Origin: CAZABP01 sp964483245
GTDB lineage: Bacteria; Planctomycetota; UBA1135; UBA2386
Reading direction: 5' to 3'
Assembly (NCBI GenBank): GCA_964483245.1
Contig: CAZABP010000025.1
Coordinates: 1-64,000, forward strand
DNA: 64,000 bases
Part shown: one piece after another, positions 45,678-54,105 of the stretch
Numbering within the stretch: position 1 is the first letter of the stretch
Layout: every line of letters starts with the position of its first letter
The notes under the pieces: generated by a model
What the model saw: the letters and a program-made list of their open reading frames with translations, nothing else
The model's database searches: none
Told to the model about the DNA's origin: nothing
Translations under genes and position numbers: made by a program

Positions 45678-47258
45678 TCAGCTCTCGGTGGATTCGGTGC
45701 GCACGCGCAGGCGGCCTTGGGCGAGCTGCACGTCGAGCTCGTCGCCGCGCTGCACGCCGCCGGCCGATTTCACGACGCGGCCACTGCGCCGGACGATCGC
45801 ATAGCCGCGCGCGAGGACGGACTGCGGGTGCAGCAGGCGGCAGCGGGCTTCGCGCTCGCCCAGGCGCGCGCTCTCGCGCTCGAGCCGGAACGCGCTGCGC
45901 TGCGTGAGCCGCTCGAGCAGGCGCGCGAGCTGTTCGTGGTGACGCGCGGATGCGGCGGCGGCCGTGCTCGCCAGTCGCGGCACGGCGGCGGCGACCCGGT
46001 GGCGCTGGTCGAGCAGCCGGTGGAGCACCGCGTGCCGCAGGTGCAACGCCCCATGCGTCAGCTCACTGCGCGCATGTTGCACGGCATCCCGCGCGAACCG
46101 CGCGAGCCGCTCGGCGCAGCGCAGCAGCAGCCGTTCGGCGGTCGCCACCTTCTCGACCAGGAAGCCGGCCAATGCGGTCGGCGTCTTCTCCGAGTGCGCG
46201 ATGAGATCCAGCACCGACTGGTCCCGCTCGTGCCCGATCCCGCACAGCACCTTCAGCGGGTGACGGGCCACCGCGAACGCGACGTCGCGGTCGTCGAACC
46301 ACGCGAGGTCCGTCCGTGACCCGCCGCCCCGCAGCACGCACAGCAGGTCGAACTCCGCCGCGCGGTCGGCGAACCAGCGCAGGCCGGCCAGCATCGTCGG
46401 CTTCAACTCCGGCCCCTGCACGCGCACAGAGTACGCCGTGACCAGGAACCCCCGCCCACTCGCCTCGAGCGTCTTGCGGAAGTCGTTCCAACCGTCGGAA
46501 TCGAGGCTGCACAGCACGCCGACGCGCAGCGGCGGCACCGGCAGTGGCAGCTCGGCGTTGCGCCGGTCCAGCCCCTGCTGGCGCAACTCGGCCAGGATCG
46601 CCTCGCGCTGCAGCGCCATCTTGCCGAGCGTGAAGCTGGCATCGATCTCCTCGACGACGAGCTGGTAGCTGCCGTTGGCCACGTACAGATCCACCTTCAC
46701 GCGCGCGCGGATCTCGATCCCATCTGCCAGCGTCAGGTCCCCGGCCGCCGAGCTGAGCTGCTGGCGGATCCGCTCCGCGTCGCGCTCGAACAGCACCGCG
46801 GTCGCGCGCGCCGCGACCGTGCGCTCCCCCTGCTTCTCGACCAGCGTGAAGAACACGTGCTTGCGCGCCTTGTTCTTGTCGTAGTCGAGGATCTCGCCGA
46901 CGACCCACAAGGTCTCGCGGAAGCTCTGCGTGATCGCATCGCGGACGCGCTGGTTCAGCGCGGAGATCGTCAGCGCCTCGACCGGCCCGGGCGCAGCCGC
47001 CGGCGCATCGGCGCCCGCCTGCGGCACCGACACCGTTCCCGCCAGCATGCCGGTCACCTCCGGTGCGATTGCGAACCCGTGCCGCATCCCGGTGGAGCAG
47101 GCGGCATCGATCGACGTGACCGGGACGCGCCAGACCTTGCGCGCCGGATCCCAGCGCCGGCCCGGGATCGCCTTGACCTCTTCGACGACGTACGGGTTGT
47201 ACGGAAACCGGATCAACAACGAGCGTCCGTCCCGGTCCAGCTCGACGCTTCCGCTCAT
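45678..47258 (-). CDS. xseA: Exodeoxyribonuclease VII large subunit with extra HARP-like N-terminus
   Basis: 526 residues, about 70-80 longer than typical XseA. Residues ~100-200 are the OB domain (SFRETLWVVGEILDYDKNKA), ~210-420 the catalytic part (RVGVLCSLDSDGWNDFRKTL, LLCVLRGGGSRTDLAWFDDR, GIGHERDQSVLDLIA) and the rest the coiled coil and end (PQSVLARGYAIV). The first ~70 residues, GRSLLIRFPYNPYVVEEVKA then IPGRRWDPARKVWRVP, resemble a HARP/SMARCAL1 motif and are not part of normal XseA. The start is ATG 47258; GTG 47270 is an alternative adding four residues. Confidence 0.88.
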   Translation of the reverse strand: MSGSVELDRDGRSLLIRFPYNPYVVEEVKAIPGRRWDPARKVWRVPVTSIDAACSTGMRHGFAIAPEVTGMLAGTVSVPQAGADAPAAAPGPVEALTISALNQRVRDAITQSFRETLWVVGEILDYDKNKARKHVFFTLVEKQGERTVAARATAVLFERDAERIRQQLSSAAGDLTLADGIEIRARVKVDLYVANGSYQLVVEEIDASFTLGKMALQREAILAELRQQGLDRRNAELPLPVPPLRVGVLCSLDSDGWNDFRKTLEASGRGFLVTAYSVRVQGPELKPTMLAGLRWFADRAAEFDLLCVLRGGGSRTDLAWFDDRDVAFAVARHPLKVLCGIGHERDQSVLDLIAHSEKTPTALAGFLVEKVATAERLLLRCAERLARFARDAVQHARSELTHGALHLRHAVLHRLLDQRHRVAAAVPRLASTAAAASARHHEQLARLLERLTQRSAFRLERESARLGEREARCRLLHPQSVLARGYAIVRRSGRVVKSAGGVQRGDELDVQLAQGRLRVRTESTES

Positions 47259-47274
47259 CGGGGCGACCACTTCA

Positions 47275-47880
47275 TCACCACGACTCCCCGTCGAGAAGCA
47301 GAAAAAGCTCCGCGCGCACCGCCGCTTTGACTTCGTCGAGCGAGATGTCCCGTCCGGCTTCGCGGCTCAGGTCGGAGATCTTCTCCGGCGCCAGCCCACA
47401 TGGGCGGATTGCGAAGAACGGGGTCAGGTCCATCGCGGCATTGAAGGCGATCCCGTGCAGGTTGACCCAGTGCCGGACCGCGACGCCGATCGAGGCGACC
47501 TTGCGCCCCTGCACGAACACCCCGGTGCCGTCGGTTCCCGCCTCGGACTGCAGCCCGAGCTGCGCGCAGACCGCGACGCCGAACCGCTCGATCGCGCGCA
47601 GCCAGGCGCGCAGGTCGCGCCGCGGCAGCGGCACGATCGGATACACGACCAGCTGCCCCGGACCGTGGTACGTGATCCTTCCACCGCGCTCGATCGGGAC
47701 GATCCCGTCGCGCAGCTCGTCGGGCGGGGTCGCGCGGCCGGCGGTGTAGACCGGATCGTGCTCGAGCAGCAGGACTTCACCCGGCGCACCCGCGCGCACC
47801 TGCTCGGCGAGCGCGAGCATCTGCGCATGCGCCGCCGCGAACGGCACCCGGCCGGCGTCGACGACGCGGGGAGGCGTCAC
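47275..47880 (-). CDS. lipB: Lipoyl(octanoyl) transferase
   Basis: Moves octanoyl from acyl-ACP to lipoyl domains, first step of lipoate synthesis. 201 residues. LLLEHDPVYTAGRATPPDEL, RGGRITYHGPGQLVVYPIVP, GTDGTGVFVQGRKVASIGV with the catalytic Lys, and WVNLHGIAFNAAMDL follow the family; the Cys nucleophile is in RPCGLAPEKISDL. Start GTG 47880 is the only reasonable codon before the domain, 15 bp after trxA. LipA is not in the window. Confidence 0.9.
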   Translation of the reverse strand: MTPPRVVDAGRVPFAAAHAQMLALAEQVRAGAPGEVLLLEHDPVYTAGRATPPDELRDGIVPIERGGRITYHGPGQLVVYPIVPLPRRDLRAWLRAIERFGVAVCAQLGLQSEAGTDGTGVFVQGRKVASIGVAVRHWVNLHGIAFNAAMDLTPFFAIRPCGLAPEKISDLSREAGRDISLDEVKAAVRAELFLLLDGESW

Positions 47881-47894
47881 CTGCGGAGCATGGG

Positions 47895-48221
47895 CTACGC
47901 GATCAGCTTCTTGACGCGATCCTGGATCGTGCGCAGGTCCTGGTTGCCGAGCATCCGGTCCACTTCGCGACCCTGCTTGAAGAAGATCACCGTCGGCACA
48001 CTCGAGATCCCGAAGTGGTTCGTCGCGTTCGGGGCCTTCTCGATGTCGATCTTGAACACCTGCAGCTTGCCCGCGTACTCGCCCGACACCGTCTCGATCG
48101 TCGGCGCCAGCGCTTTGCACGGCCCGCACCAGGTCGCGTAGAAGTCGATCAGGACCGGGACTTCGCTGCCTTCGAGCGTCTTGCTGATCGTGCTGTCGTC
48201 GAGCTCTGCGATCTTTCCCAT
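47895..48221 (-). CDS. trxA: Thioredoxin
   Basis: 108 residues, single thioredoxin fold. Active site ATWCGPCKALAP with the standard WCGPC; cis-Pro in ISSVPTVIFFKQG; buried Asp in LIDFYATWC. General cytoplasmic disulfide reductase. No thioredoxin reductase is in the window. It is the first gene of the minus-strand run trxA-lipB-xseA-xseB-site-2 protease and diverges from a glycosyltransferase gene. Confidence 0.95.
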   Translation of the reverse strand: MGKIAELDDSTISKTLEGSEVPVLIDFYATWCGPCKALAPTIETVSGEYAGKLQVFKIDIEKAPNATNHFGISSVPTVIFFKQGREVDRMLGNQDLRTIQDRVKKLIA

Positions 48222-48330
48222 CGTCGGATTCCTGGCTGCGGTTTCAGGGCGGGATCATGGGACAAGACCGGGGGGAAGCAAGAGCAGGCCGGGCTCAAGC
48301 AGCCGGCGCCGAACTGCCGATCCCATCGGC

Positions 48331-49194
48331 GTGAAGCTCGTCGCGCTGGCGATGGTTCGTAACGAGGAGTACTGGATCTGGTACTCCCTGACCTCGGTCC
48401 ATCCGTTCGTCGACGAGATCCTGCTGTTCGACAACCACTCGGAGGACGCGACGGTCCGCATCGTGCGTGAGATGCCGCACGTGCAGGACAAGCTGCGCCT
48501 GTTCCCGAACTACGGCGGCAGCTCGGAGCAGGAGAACCGGGAACGGATGCTCGCGGTCGCGCGCCGCTGCGGCGCGACGCACGTGCTGCTGCTGGATGGG
48601 GACGAGGTCCATGTCGGCGAGAACCTCGCGTTCTGCCGCCGGCTGTTGCAGGTGCAGGAGCACACGCCCGCGATCGGCGATCCGCCGCGCAACCACGGAC
48701 GTGCGGGCGACCACACGCCGACCGACGGCGTGTTGATCCGCAACCTCGGCTTCAAGCCGATCCATCCGGGGTTCGCCGGCCCGGACACCTGCGTTCCGGG
48801 CGACCGCAACAAGCCGGACACCGATCACGGCTGCTACAACTTCGCGATCCGGATCGCGGCGCTGGACGGTTTGCGCGGCAACGGCCAGGAGTGGGGGCGC
48901 CACGGCTTCCTCGAGCGGGATGGGACCTACATCCAGTCCTCGCCGCACACGCTGTGGCTGCCGGGGCTGTGGTACTACCACTTCTCGTTGCACCCGCGCT
49001 CGTCGTTGCGCCGCTCGGCGCACGGCTATGCGCGCGAGCCGCAGGACCTCGGCAGCGGCCCGCTGCGCGCCGGGCAGTTCGCGCCGGATGTGTTGCTGCG
49101 GCCGGATGGTCCCGGCAACCCCACGCTCGCGGCGTGGGGGATCACGCCGCAGCGCGGCGCGGTCGCCGTGCAGGGATCGGCCCTCAGCGGTTGA
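48331..49194 (+). CDS. GT2-like glycosyltransferase
   Basis: 287 residues, GT-A fold. KLVALAMVRNEEYWIWYSL, then EILLFDNHSEDATVRIV and VLLLDGDEVHVG provide the nucleotide-binding strand and a DxD-like GDE motif as in the family 2 group acting from a shared N-x-S/E-D pattern. It then diverges, with HTPTDGVLIRNLGF and PHTLWLPGLWYYHFSLHPRS. The donor and acceptor are unknown. Start GTG 48331 gives a flush N-terminus. Its end overlaps the convergent DUF1858-like gene by 11 bp. Confidence 0.8.
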   Translation: MKLVALAMVRNEEYWIWYSLTSVHPFVDEILLFDNHSEDATVRIVREMPHVQDKLRLFPNYGGSSEQENRERMLAVARRCGATHVLLLDGDEVHVGENLAFCRRLLQVQEHTPAIGDPPRNHGRAGDHTPTDGVLIRNLGFKPIHPGFAGPDTCVPGDRNKPDTDHGCYNFAIRIAALDGLRGNGQEWGRHGFLERDGTYIQSSPHTLWLPGLWYYHFSLHPRSSLRRSAHGYAREPQDLGSGPLRAGQFAPDVLLRPDGPGNPTLAAWGITPQRGAVAVQGSALSG

Positions 49195-49399
49195 TCGCGG
49201 CGAGCAGCCGGTCGACCGGCACGCCGTTGTCCTCGGCGACCTGCGCGACCGTGTCGTTGGCGTCGAAGCCGCAGTGGCTGCAGCCGCCGATGTGGAACTC
49301 CATCATCAGCGTGCCGCGCAGGTGCGGGCGTTTGTCGAGGACTTCGGTCATCTTGCTCTGTGCCGTGAACGCAGCGTCGTTGCGCGTCTGCTGGGTCAT
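49184..49399 (-). CDS. DUF1858-like CxxC mini-protein
   Basis: 71 residues. TEVLDKRPHLRGTLMMEFHI, GGCSHCGFDANDTVAQVAED, NGVPVDRLLAAINR fits the short DUF1858 pattern: helix, a CxxC turn (C-S-H-C), then a helix over E-x-x-G. Proteins of this kind are thought to bind a metal or take part in redox/iron-sulfur chemistry. The start overlaps the Mrp stop as ATGA, so the two are made together. The extra N-terminal ~15 residues are polar. Confidence 0.75.
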   Translation of the reverse strand: MTQQTRNDAAFTAQSKMTEVLDKRPHLRGTLMMEFHIGGCSHCGFDANDTVAQVAEDNGVPVDRLLAAINR

Positions 49400-50466
49400 G
49401 AGACACCACCTGTCTGTTGGGCGTTGAACGTGCTGACGCGCGCGGCGACCTTGGCGGCAAGGTCGCGGAACGCGCGCGCAGATTCGGACTCCGGCTGGGC
49501 GAGCACGATCGGCACGCCGCTGTCGCCCCCCTCGCGGACTGCGAGCTCGATCGGGACGCGGCCGAGCAGCGGCAGGCCGAACTCGCGCTCGATCTTCTCA
49601 CCGCCCCCCTTGCCGAAGATCTCGTAGCGCTCCTGTCTGCCGGGCGGCGTGAACCAGGCCATGTTCTCGACCACGCCGAGCACCGGCACGCCGACGGTCT
49701 GGAACATCCGGATCGCCTTGCGCACGTCGAGCACCGACACGTCCTGCGGCGTCGTCACGATCAGCGCACCCATGATGTGCGCCTGCTGGCTCAGCGACAG
49801 CTGCGCGTCGCCGGTCCCGGGCGGCAGATCCACGACGAGGTAGTCGAGGTCCTGCCACGCGACCTCGAACAGGAACTGCTTGATCGCGCTGTGCAGCATC
49901 GGGCCGCGCCAGATCACCGGTTGGTCCTCGGCGATCAGCATCCCGATGCTCATGACCTGCAGGTCGTGCGCCAGGAACGGCAGCAGCTTGCGATCGACGG
50001 AGCGGGCCTGGCCGCGCACGCCGAGCATCAGCGGCACGTTCGGGCCGTACAGGTCCGCGTCCAGGATCCCGACCTTTGCACCGGTCGCGCGCAGCGCGCA
50101 GGCGAGGTTGACGGCGACCGTGGACTTGCCGACGCCACCCTTGCCGGACGACACCGCGAGCACGTTCTTGACGCCCGGGATCGCCGCCTTCCCCTGCCCG
50201 AGCGGACGGCTGCTGGTGACCTGCGCGGTCATCGCGACCTCGACCCCGCGCACCCCGGGCAGCGCGCGCACGGCCGTTTCCGCCTGCGACTGCATCTGAT
50301 CCTTGACCGGGCAGGCCGGCGTCGTCAGCTCGATCGTGAAGGCGACGTTGCCGTCGCAGATGCGCAGATCCTTGATGAAGTTCAGGGCGACGATGTCGCG
50401 GTTCAGGTCCGGGTCGCGGACCTGGCGCAGGGCATCCAGGACTTGGGCTTCGGTCAGGGCGGGCAT
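49396..50466 (-). CDS. mrp: Mrp/ApbC/NBP35-family P-loop ATPase, without the CxxC motif
   Basis: 356 residues. An N-terminal MIP18/DUF59 domain (about 1-90, with TTPACPVKDQM) is followed by the deviant Walker ATPase: VSSGKGGVGKSTVAVNLACA, DADLYGPNVPLMLG, VVDLPPGTGDAQLS and TTPQDVSVLDVRKA. In many ApbC/Mrp proteins the strand after ENMS is followed by CPxC or similar cysteines that bind the Fe-S cluster. Here it reads ENMAWFTPPGRQERYEIFG with no cysteine. The role in Fe-S cluster carrying is therefore inferred with caution. Confidence 0.9.
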   Translation of the reverse strand: MPALTEAQVLDALRQVRDPDLNRDIVALNFIKDLRICDGNVAFTIELTTPACPVKDQMQSQAETAVRALPGVRGVEVAMTAQVTSSRPLGQGKAAIPGVKNVLAVSSGKGGVGKSTVAVNLACALRATGAKVGILDADLYGPNVPLMLGVRGQARSVDRKLLPFLAHDLQVMSIGMLIAEDQPVIWRGPMLHSAIKQFLFEVAWQDLDYLVVDLPPGTGDAQLSLSQQAHIMGALIVTTPQDVSVLDVRKAIRMFQTVGVPVLGVVENMAWFTPPGRQERYEIFGKGGGEKIEREFGLPLLGRVPIELAVREGGDSGVPIVLAQPESESARAFRDLAAKVAARVSTFNAQQTGGVS

Positions 50467-50501
50467 GCGCGGCGGGCGGCTGCTCGAGGGGCGCGGGAAC
50501 G

Positions 50502-50665
50502 TAGAAGTCGTTTCACAAAGCCTCCGCGGCTGCGGCCGGCCCCCGCACCCGAGGGCGGCGTCGCGAGATCTGCGGCGAATCCACCGATTCGCCTACGATC
50601 TCGCTCCTTGCCCTCGGCCGCGCTGGCTCGGCCTCGCCTGCGAAGCACTTGTGAAACGACTTCTA
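50502..50665. repeat. 164-bp imperfect palindrome (hairpin/MITE-like)
   Basis: Outer arms TAGAAGTCGTTTCACAA (50502-50518) and TTGTGAAACGACTTCTA (50649-50665) are perfect inverted copies. Closer to the centre, GCGAGATC...GATCTCGC and GGCGAATC-CACC-GATTCGCC pair as well, so most of the 164 bp can fold on itself about 50583. It fills the region between divergent mrp and an exported-protein gene; no gene is seen in it. Confidence 0.85.
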
Positions 50666-50750
50666 GTTCGCTCCGGATTGCGGCGCAAGGAACGGCGCCC
50701 GGCCGCGTCGGACGAAGCTTGGTAGACTTCCCGGCCCCGCCCGCCGAACG

Positions 50751-51611
50751 ATGAGATCTCCGCTCCCCTTTGCCGTTGCTGCGCTCTGCGGCGCGCTCTT
50801 GTCCGCCCAGGTCCCGGAGCCACCGACCGGCGTCATCGAGGCCACGAACGAAGCCTCGCCCGACGGCACCGGCGTCGAGACCGTCGACGCCGACAAGAAC
50901 TACCTGCTGAAGTACATGGGCGCCGTGCACAGCACGAAGCCGTTCCGGCTCGCCCCAGGCGAGACCGGCACGCTGCTGATCACGCTGTCGCTGCACGAGA
51001 ACGCGGTCCTGATCGCCGGCGAGAAGCTCGTGCTGACCTACGTCGAGCGGCAGGAGCCGTTCGCGCTGGGAGCCTGGACGATCCAGCCGCCCAAGCCGGT
51101 CACGCTGTATCCCAACATGGCCGGCAAGGTCGTGCACGAGAAGTACGCGATCCTCGAGGTGCCGGTGCACGTCGCCGCGGACGCGAAGCACGGCAAGCAC
51201 AAGGTGCGCATCGGGATCGAGGCGCAGGTGCGCGATGGCCGCACCGGGGCCGCGCTGGCGCTGGCGAAGGCGGACATCGAGCCGCTCATCGAAGTCGGGC
51301 GGCCGGTGCCGACGCCGGTGCCGATCGAGCTCCCGGATGGCGACGTGGTCGAAGCGCCCGCAGGCACGTCGCAACCTGCGGCGCGCCCGACCGAAGGACC
51401 ACAGCTCGGCGCACCCCGGACCGAGCGCACGGATCCGACGGGCCGGTTCGCCGAGACGCCGCCGCAGCAGCCGGCCGAGCGGCCGGTCGACGCAGTCGGC
51501 CGTCCGGCGGACGCGGTCGGCACCGACAACTTCCTGCTGTACGGCCTGCTCGGCGTCGTTGGGATCGGGATCCTCGCGGTGTTGCTGCAGCAGTTGCGCG
51601 GCAAGCGCTGA
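50751..51611 (+). CDS. Exported protein with C-terminal membrane anchor
   Basis: 286 residues with signal peptide PFAVAALCGALLSAQ. A beta-sandwich region (about 40-180: KNYLLKYMGAVHSTKPFRLA, LLITLSLHENAVLIAGEKLV, VHVAADAKHGKHKVRIGIEA) is followed by a Pro/Thr-rich linker and one membrane helix FLLYGLLGVVGIGILAVLLQ. The sandwich has the look of DsbD N-terminal or protein-interaction domains. It converges with the DsbD gene 19 bp away; a role beside it is a guess. Confidence 0.65.
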   Translation: MRSPLPFAVAALCGALLSAQVPEPPTGVIEATNEASPDGTGVETVDADKNYLLKYMGAVHSTKPFRLAPGETGTLLITLSLHENAVLIAGEKLVLTYVERQEPFALGAWTIQPPKPVTLYPNMAGKVVHEKYAILEVPVHVAADAKHGKHKVRIGIEAQVRDGRTGAALALAKADIEPLIEVGRPVPTPVPIELPDGDVVEAPAGTSQPAARPTEGPQLGAPRTERTDPTGRFAETPPQQPAERPVDAVGRPADAVGTDNFLLYGLLGVVGIGILAVLLQQLRGKR

Positions 51612-51630
51612 GCGCGTTCCTGGCGCGCCG

Positions 51631-53976
51631 CTACCGCTCGCGGCGCAGGAACTCGACGAACACCGGCACCGGGTGATAGCCGTCGCGGCGGCCGAGGATC
51701 TCGCCGCTGTCCGGATCCTGGATCAGGTAGACCGGCAGCGTCTTCACGCCGGTCATCTGCTGCTGCAGCTCACGCTGCCGCTCCGTGCGTTCCGGTGCCG
51801 AGTAGTCGTCGGTGTGCAGGCGTGCCTCGACGTAGTGTTCGCGCAGGATTCCAGCGACCGCCGGATCGGGGAAGACCGTGCCTTCCACCTTGCGGCAGTT
51901 CACTCAAGTCAGCCCAGTGAAGTTGACCAACAGCAGCCGGTCGGTCGCCGCGGCGCGCGCGCGCGCGGCGGCGTAGTCGTCGGCGATGATCTCGTGCTTG
52001 CTGGCCGGCACGTGCGCGGCGCCACGTTCCCCCGGCTCGCTGCGCAGCCCGCCGACCAGCTGTGCGCGGTACGGCGGCTCGATCGGCTGCATGATCGTGT
52101 CGTCGAGGCGATAACCGAGCGCGCCGTAGAAGCAGTAGAACGCGAACAGGATCGTCCCGAGCGCCCAGACCATGCGTCCCGGACCGATCTCGGCGTGCGT
52201 CTCCTCCTTCAGCCGGAACGTCCCGAGCAGGTAGAGGCCGGCGACGAAGAAGATCGCGGCCCACAGAACGAGGAACAGCTCGCGCGGCAGCGCCTGCCAC
52301 TGCAGCGCGACGTCGACGTTGGAGAAGAACTTCAGCGCGGCCGCGAGCTCGACGAAGCCGAGGAACACCTTGATCGTGTGCATCCATTCGCCGGAGCGCG
52401 GCATCGACTTCATCCAACCGGGCGCGAGCGCGAGCCAGACGAATGGCACGGCCATCGTCAGCCCGAACACCGCCATGCCGAAGATCACGTGCCCCAGGCT
52501 CGTGCTGGCGACCCCGAGCAGGGACCCGACGAACGGCGCCGTGCACGTGAACGACGTCACGACCAGCGTCGCTCCCATCAGGAACACGCCGCCGTAGCCG
52601 CCGCGCGTCGAGGCACGCCCGGCGAGGTTCAGCAGGAACTTCGGCGGCTCGAGGTTGACGAGCCCGAACAGCGCGAATGCGAACAGGAAGAACAGCAGCC
52701 CGATCGCGAGGTTGGTGACCGGATGCTGCGCGAACGGCACGATGACGCCGCCGAACAGCACGCCGATCAACACGAAGATCAGCACGATCCCGCCGCCGTA
52801 CGTCAGCGCCAACGGCAGCACGCGCCCGCCGCGCGCGTCCGCCTGCTTGGTGAAGAACGAGAACGTGATCGGGATCATCGGATACGTGCACGGCATCAGC
52901 AGCGTCACGAGGCCGGCGAGGACCGCGGCGAGCAGCAGCGCTGCGAGGCCACCGTCGGCGCCGGCGGGATCCGCCGCCTTCGCGCTGACTGGCTGCTTGC
53001 CGGACTCCGGCGCGCGTTCGATGCCGGAGTCGTTCCCCGGGTTCGGCCCGGCCGTGCCGCCATCCTTCGCGACGACGACCGTCGCCGTCATCTCGGCGAG
53101 GTCCGGCGGCAGGCACATCGACTCGTCGCAGACCGTGTAGTGGATGCGCAGCTTCACGGTGCGGGTGCCCGGCTCCGCGCCAGCAGGGACCTGCAGGCTC
53201 TGCACGAGGTCGAACCGGTGCTTCAGCTGCCAGGTCGTGATTCCGTGCTCGGTGACCTGGATGCCGGGTGGCGTCTTGGAGGCGCCGTCCGGGACGAGCC
53301 CCGCACCGTCCACGACCTCCAGCCGGATCGGCTCGCCGAGCTCGCGCTCGTTGCCGCCGTAGACGTGCGACCCCGGCACTACGGTCGTCCGCACGACGAC
53401 GCGCGCGGTTCCGCCGGGTGCAACCGTTGCAGGCTCGACCTGCACGTCGAACGACAGCTTGCCCGGGTCCGCGGCCGGCTGCTCCGGTGCCGGGGGTGCC
53501 GCTGCGGCGGCCGTCACCGTCAGCTTCGCGGTGACGCGCTGGGACTGCGGCGGCATGCAGACGCTGTCGTCGCAGGCGGTCCAGCTGACGGTTGCGCCGA
53601 CCTCCTGTTCGCCGGGTGGAACACTTGGCGGGATGGTGACCCGCTGGCGGAGCGCGAACTTGCCGGCCAGCCAGTGCATCGTCATGCCCGCATCGACGTG
53701 CACGTCCCCGGCCGGGACGACGGCTGCGCCCTCCGCCCGGAGCTTGCCCGGCTCGGTCAGCTGCAGCGCGATCGGCTCGCCGAACTGGGTCTCGTTCGCG
53801 CCGTAGACGTGCCAGCCATCGGCGACGGTGACCTCCACGACCAGCGTGACGCTGCCGCCGGCCGGCGCCGAGGCAGGCTCGAACCGGGCTTTGAGCGCGA
53901 GCTTCGAGTCGTCGGGGGTCTGGGCGGGGCTGATCGCGGTCAGGAACCCGACCAGACAGGCCGTCAGGATGCGCAT
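51631..53976 (-). CDS. dsbD: DsbD-type thiol:disulfide transporter, candidate selenoprotein (in-frame TGA)
   Basis: Reading through one TGA gives 781 residues: signal peptide (1-18); two tandem DsbD-N-like beta domains (about 25-155 and 170-305), each with a C-x4-C pair (C135/C140, C283/C288); eight-helix CcdA-type core with the membrane Cys pair C363 (MPCTYPMIPI) and C478 (SFTCTAPFVG); C-terminal thioredoxin domain from ~660. At the thioredoxin active site the family sequence FTGxxCVNCRKxE appears as FTGLT-TGA-VNCRKVE, so TGA (51904-51906) sits exactly where the first catalytic Cys belongs, and C694 is the second. The frame then continues with a normal thioredoxin end (TGVKTLPVYLIQDPDSGEIL, cis-Pro in TLP). 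This favours selenocysteine over a nonsense mutation, but a TGC-to-TGA error cannot be excluded. Start ATG 53976. Confidence 0.82.
51871..51906 (-). other. Candidate selenocysteine codon with possible downstream SECIS hairpin
   Basis: TGA at 51904-51906. Downstream in the mRNA a weak stem TGCC/GGCA (51897-51894 with 51882-51879) closes a loop GCAAGGTGGAA that holds a GGT as bacterial SECIS loops often do, with an outer GAA/TTC pairing possible. The stem is short, so this is only suggestive. Confidence 0.4.
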
Positions 53977-54105
53977 GGGCGCATGCTACGAGCCGTTCGC
54001 GAACCGGCTCCAGTTCCTTCGCTTGGCAGGACTTTTGCGAAACCAAGGGGGGAGTTCTGTCGAATCAAAAACTTCGACGAACGGCCCCGAACCAAGGAGC
54101 AAGCC

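Noticed and set aside
51631..51903. A separate 90-residue protein starting at GTG 51903
   Set aside because: It is in frame with, and directly follows, the TGA of the DsbD gene, and its first residues VNCRK continue the thioredoxin active site, so it is the end of that gene.
51235..54105. Very long open frame on the plus strand leading into the sigma factor
   Set aside because: It runs antisense to the DsbD gene with Arg/Ala/Ser-rich low-complexity composition; the sigma factor begins at ATG 54106 with its own ribosome site.
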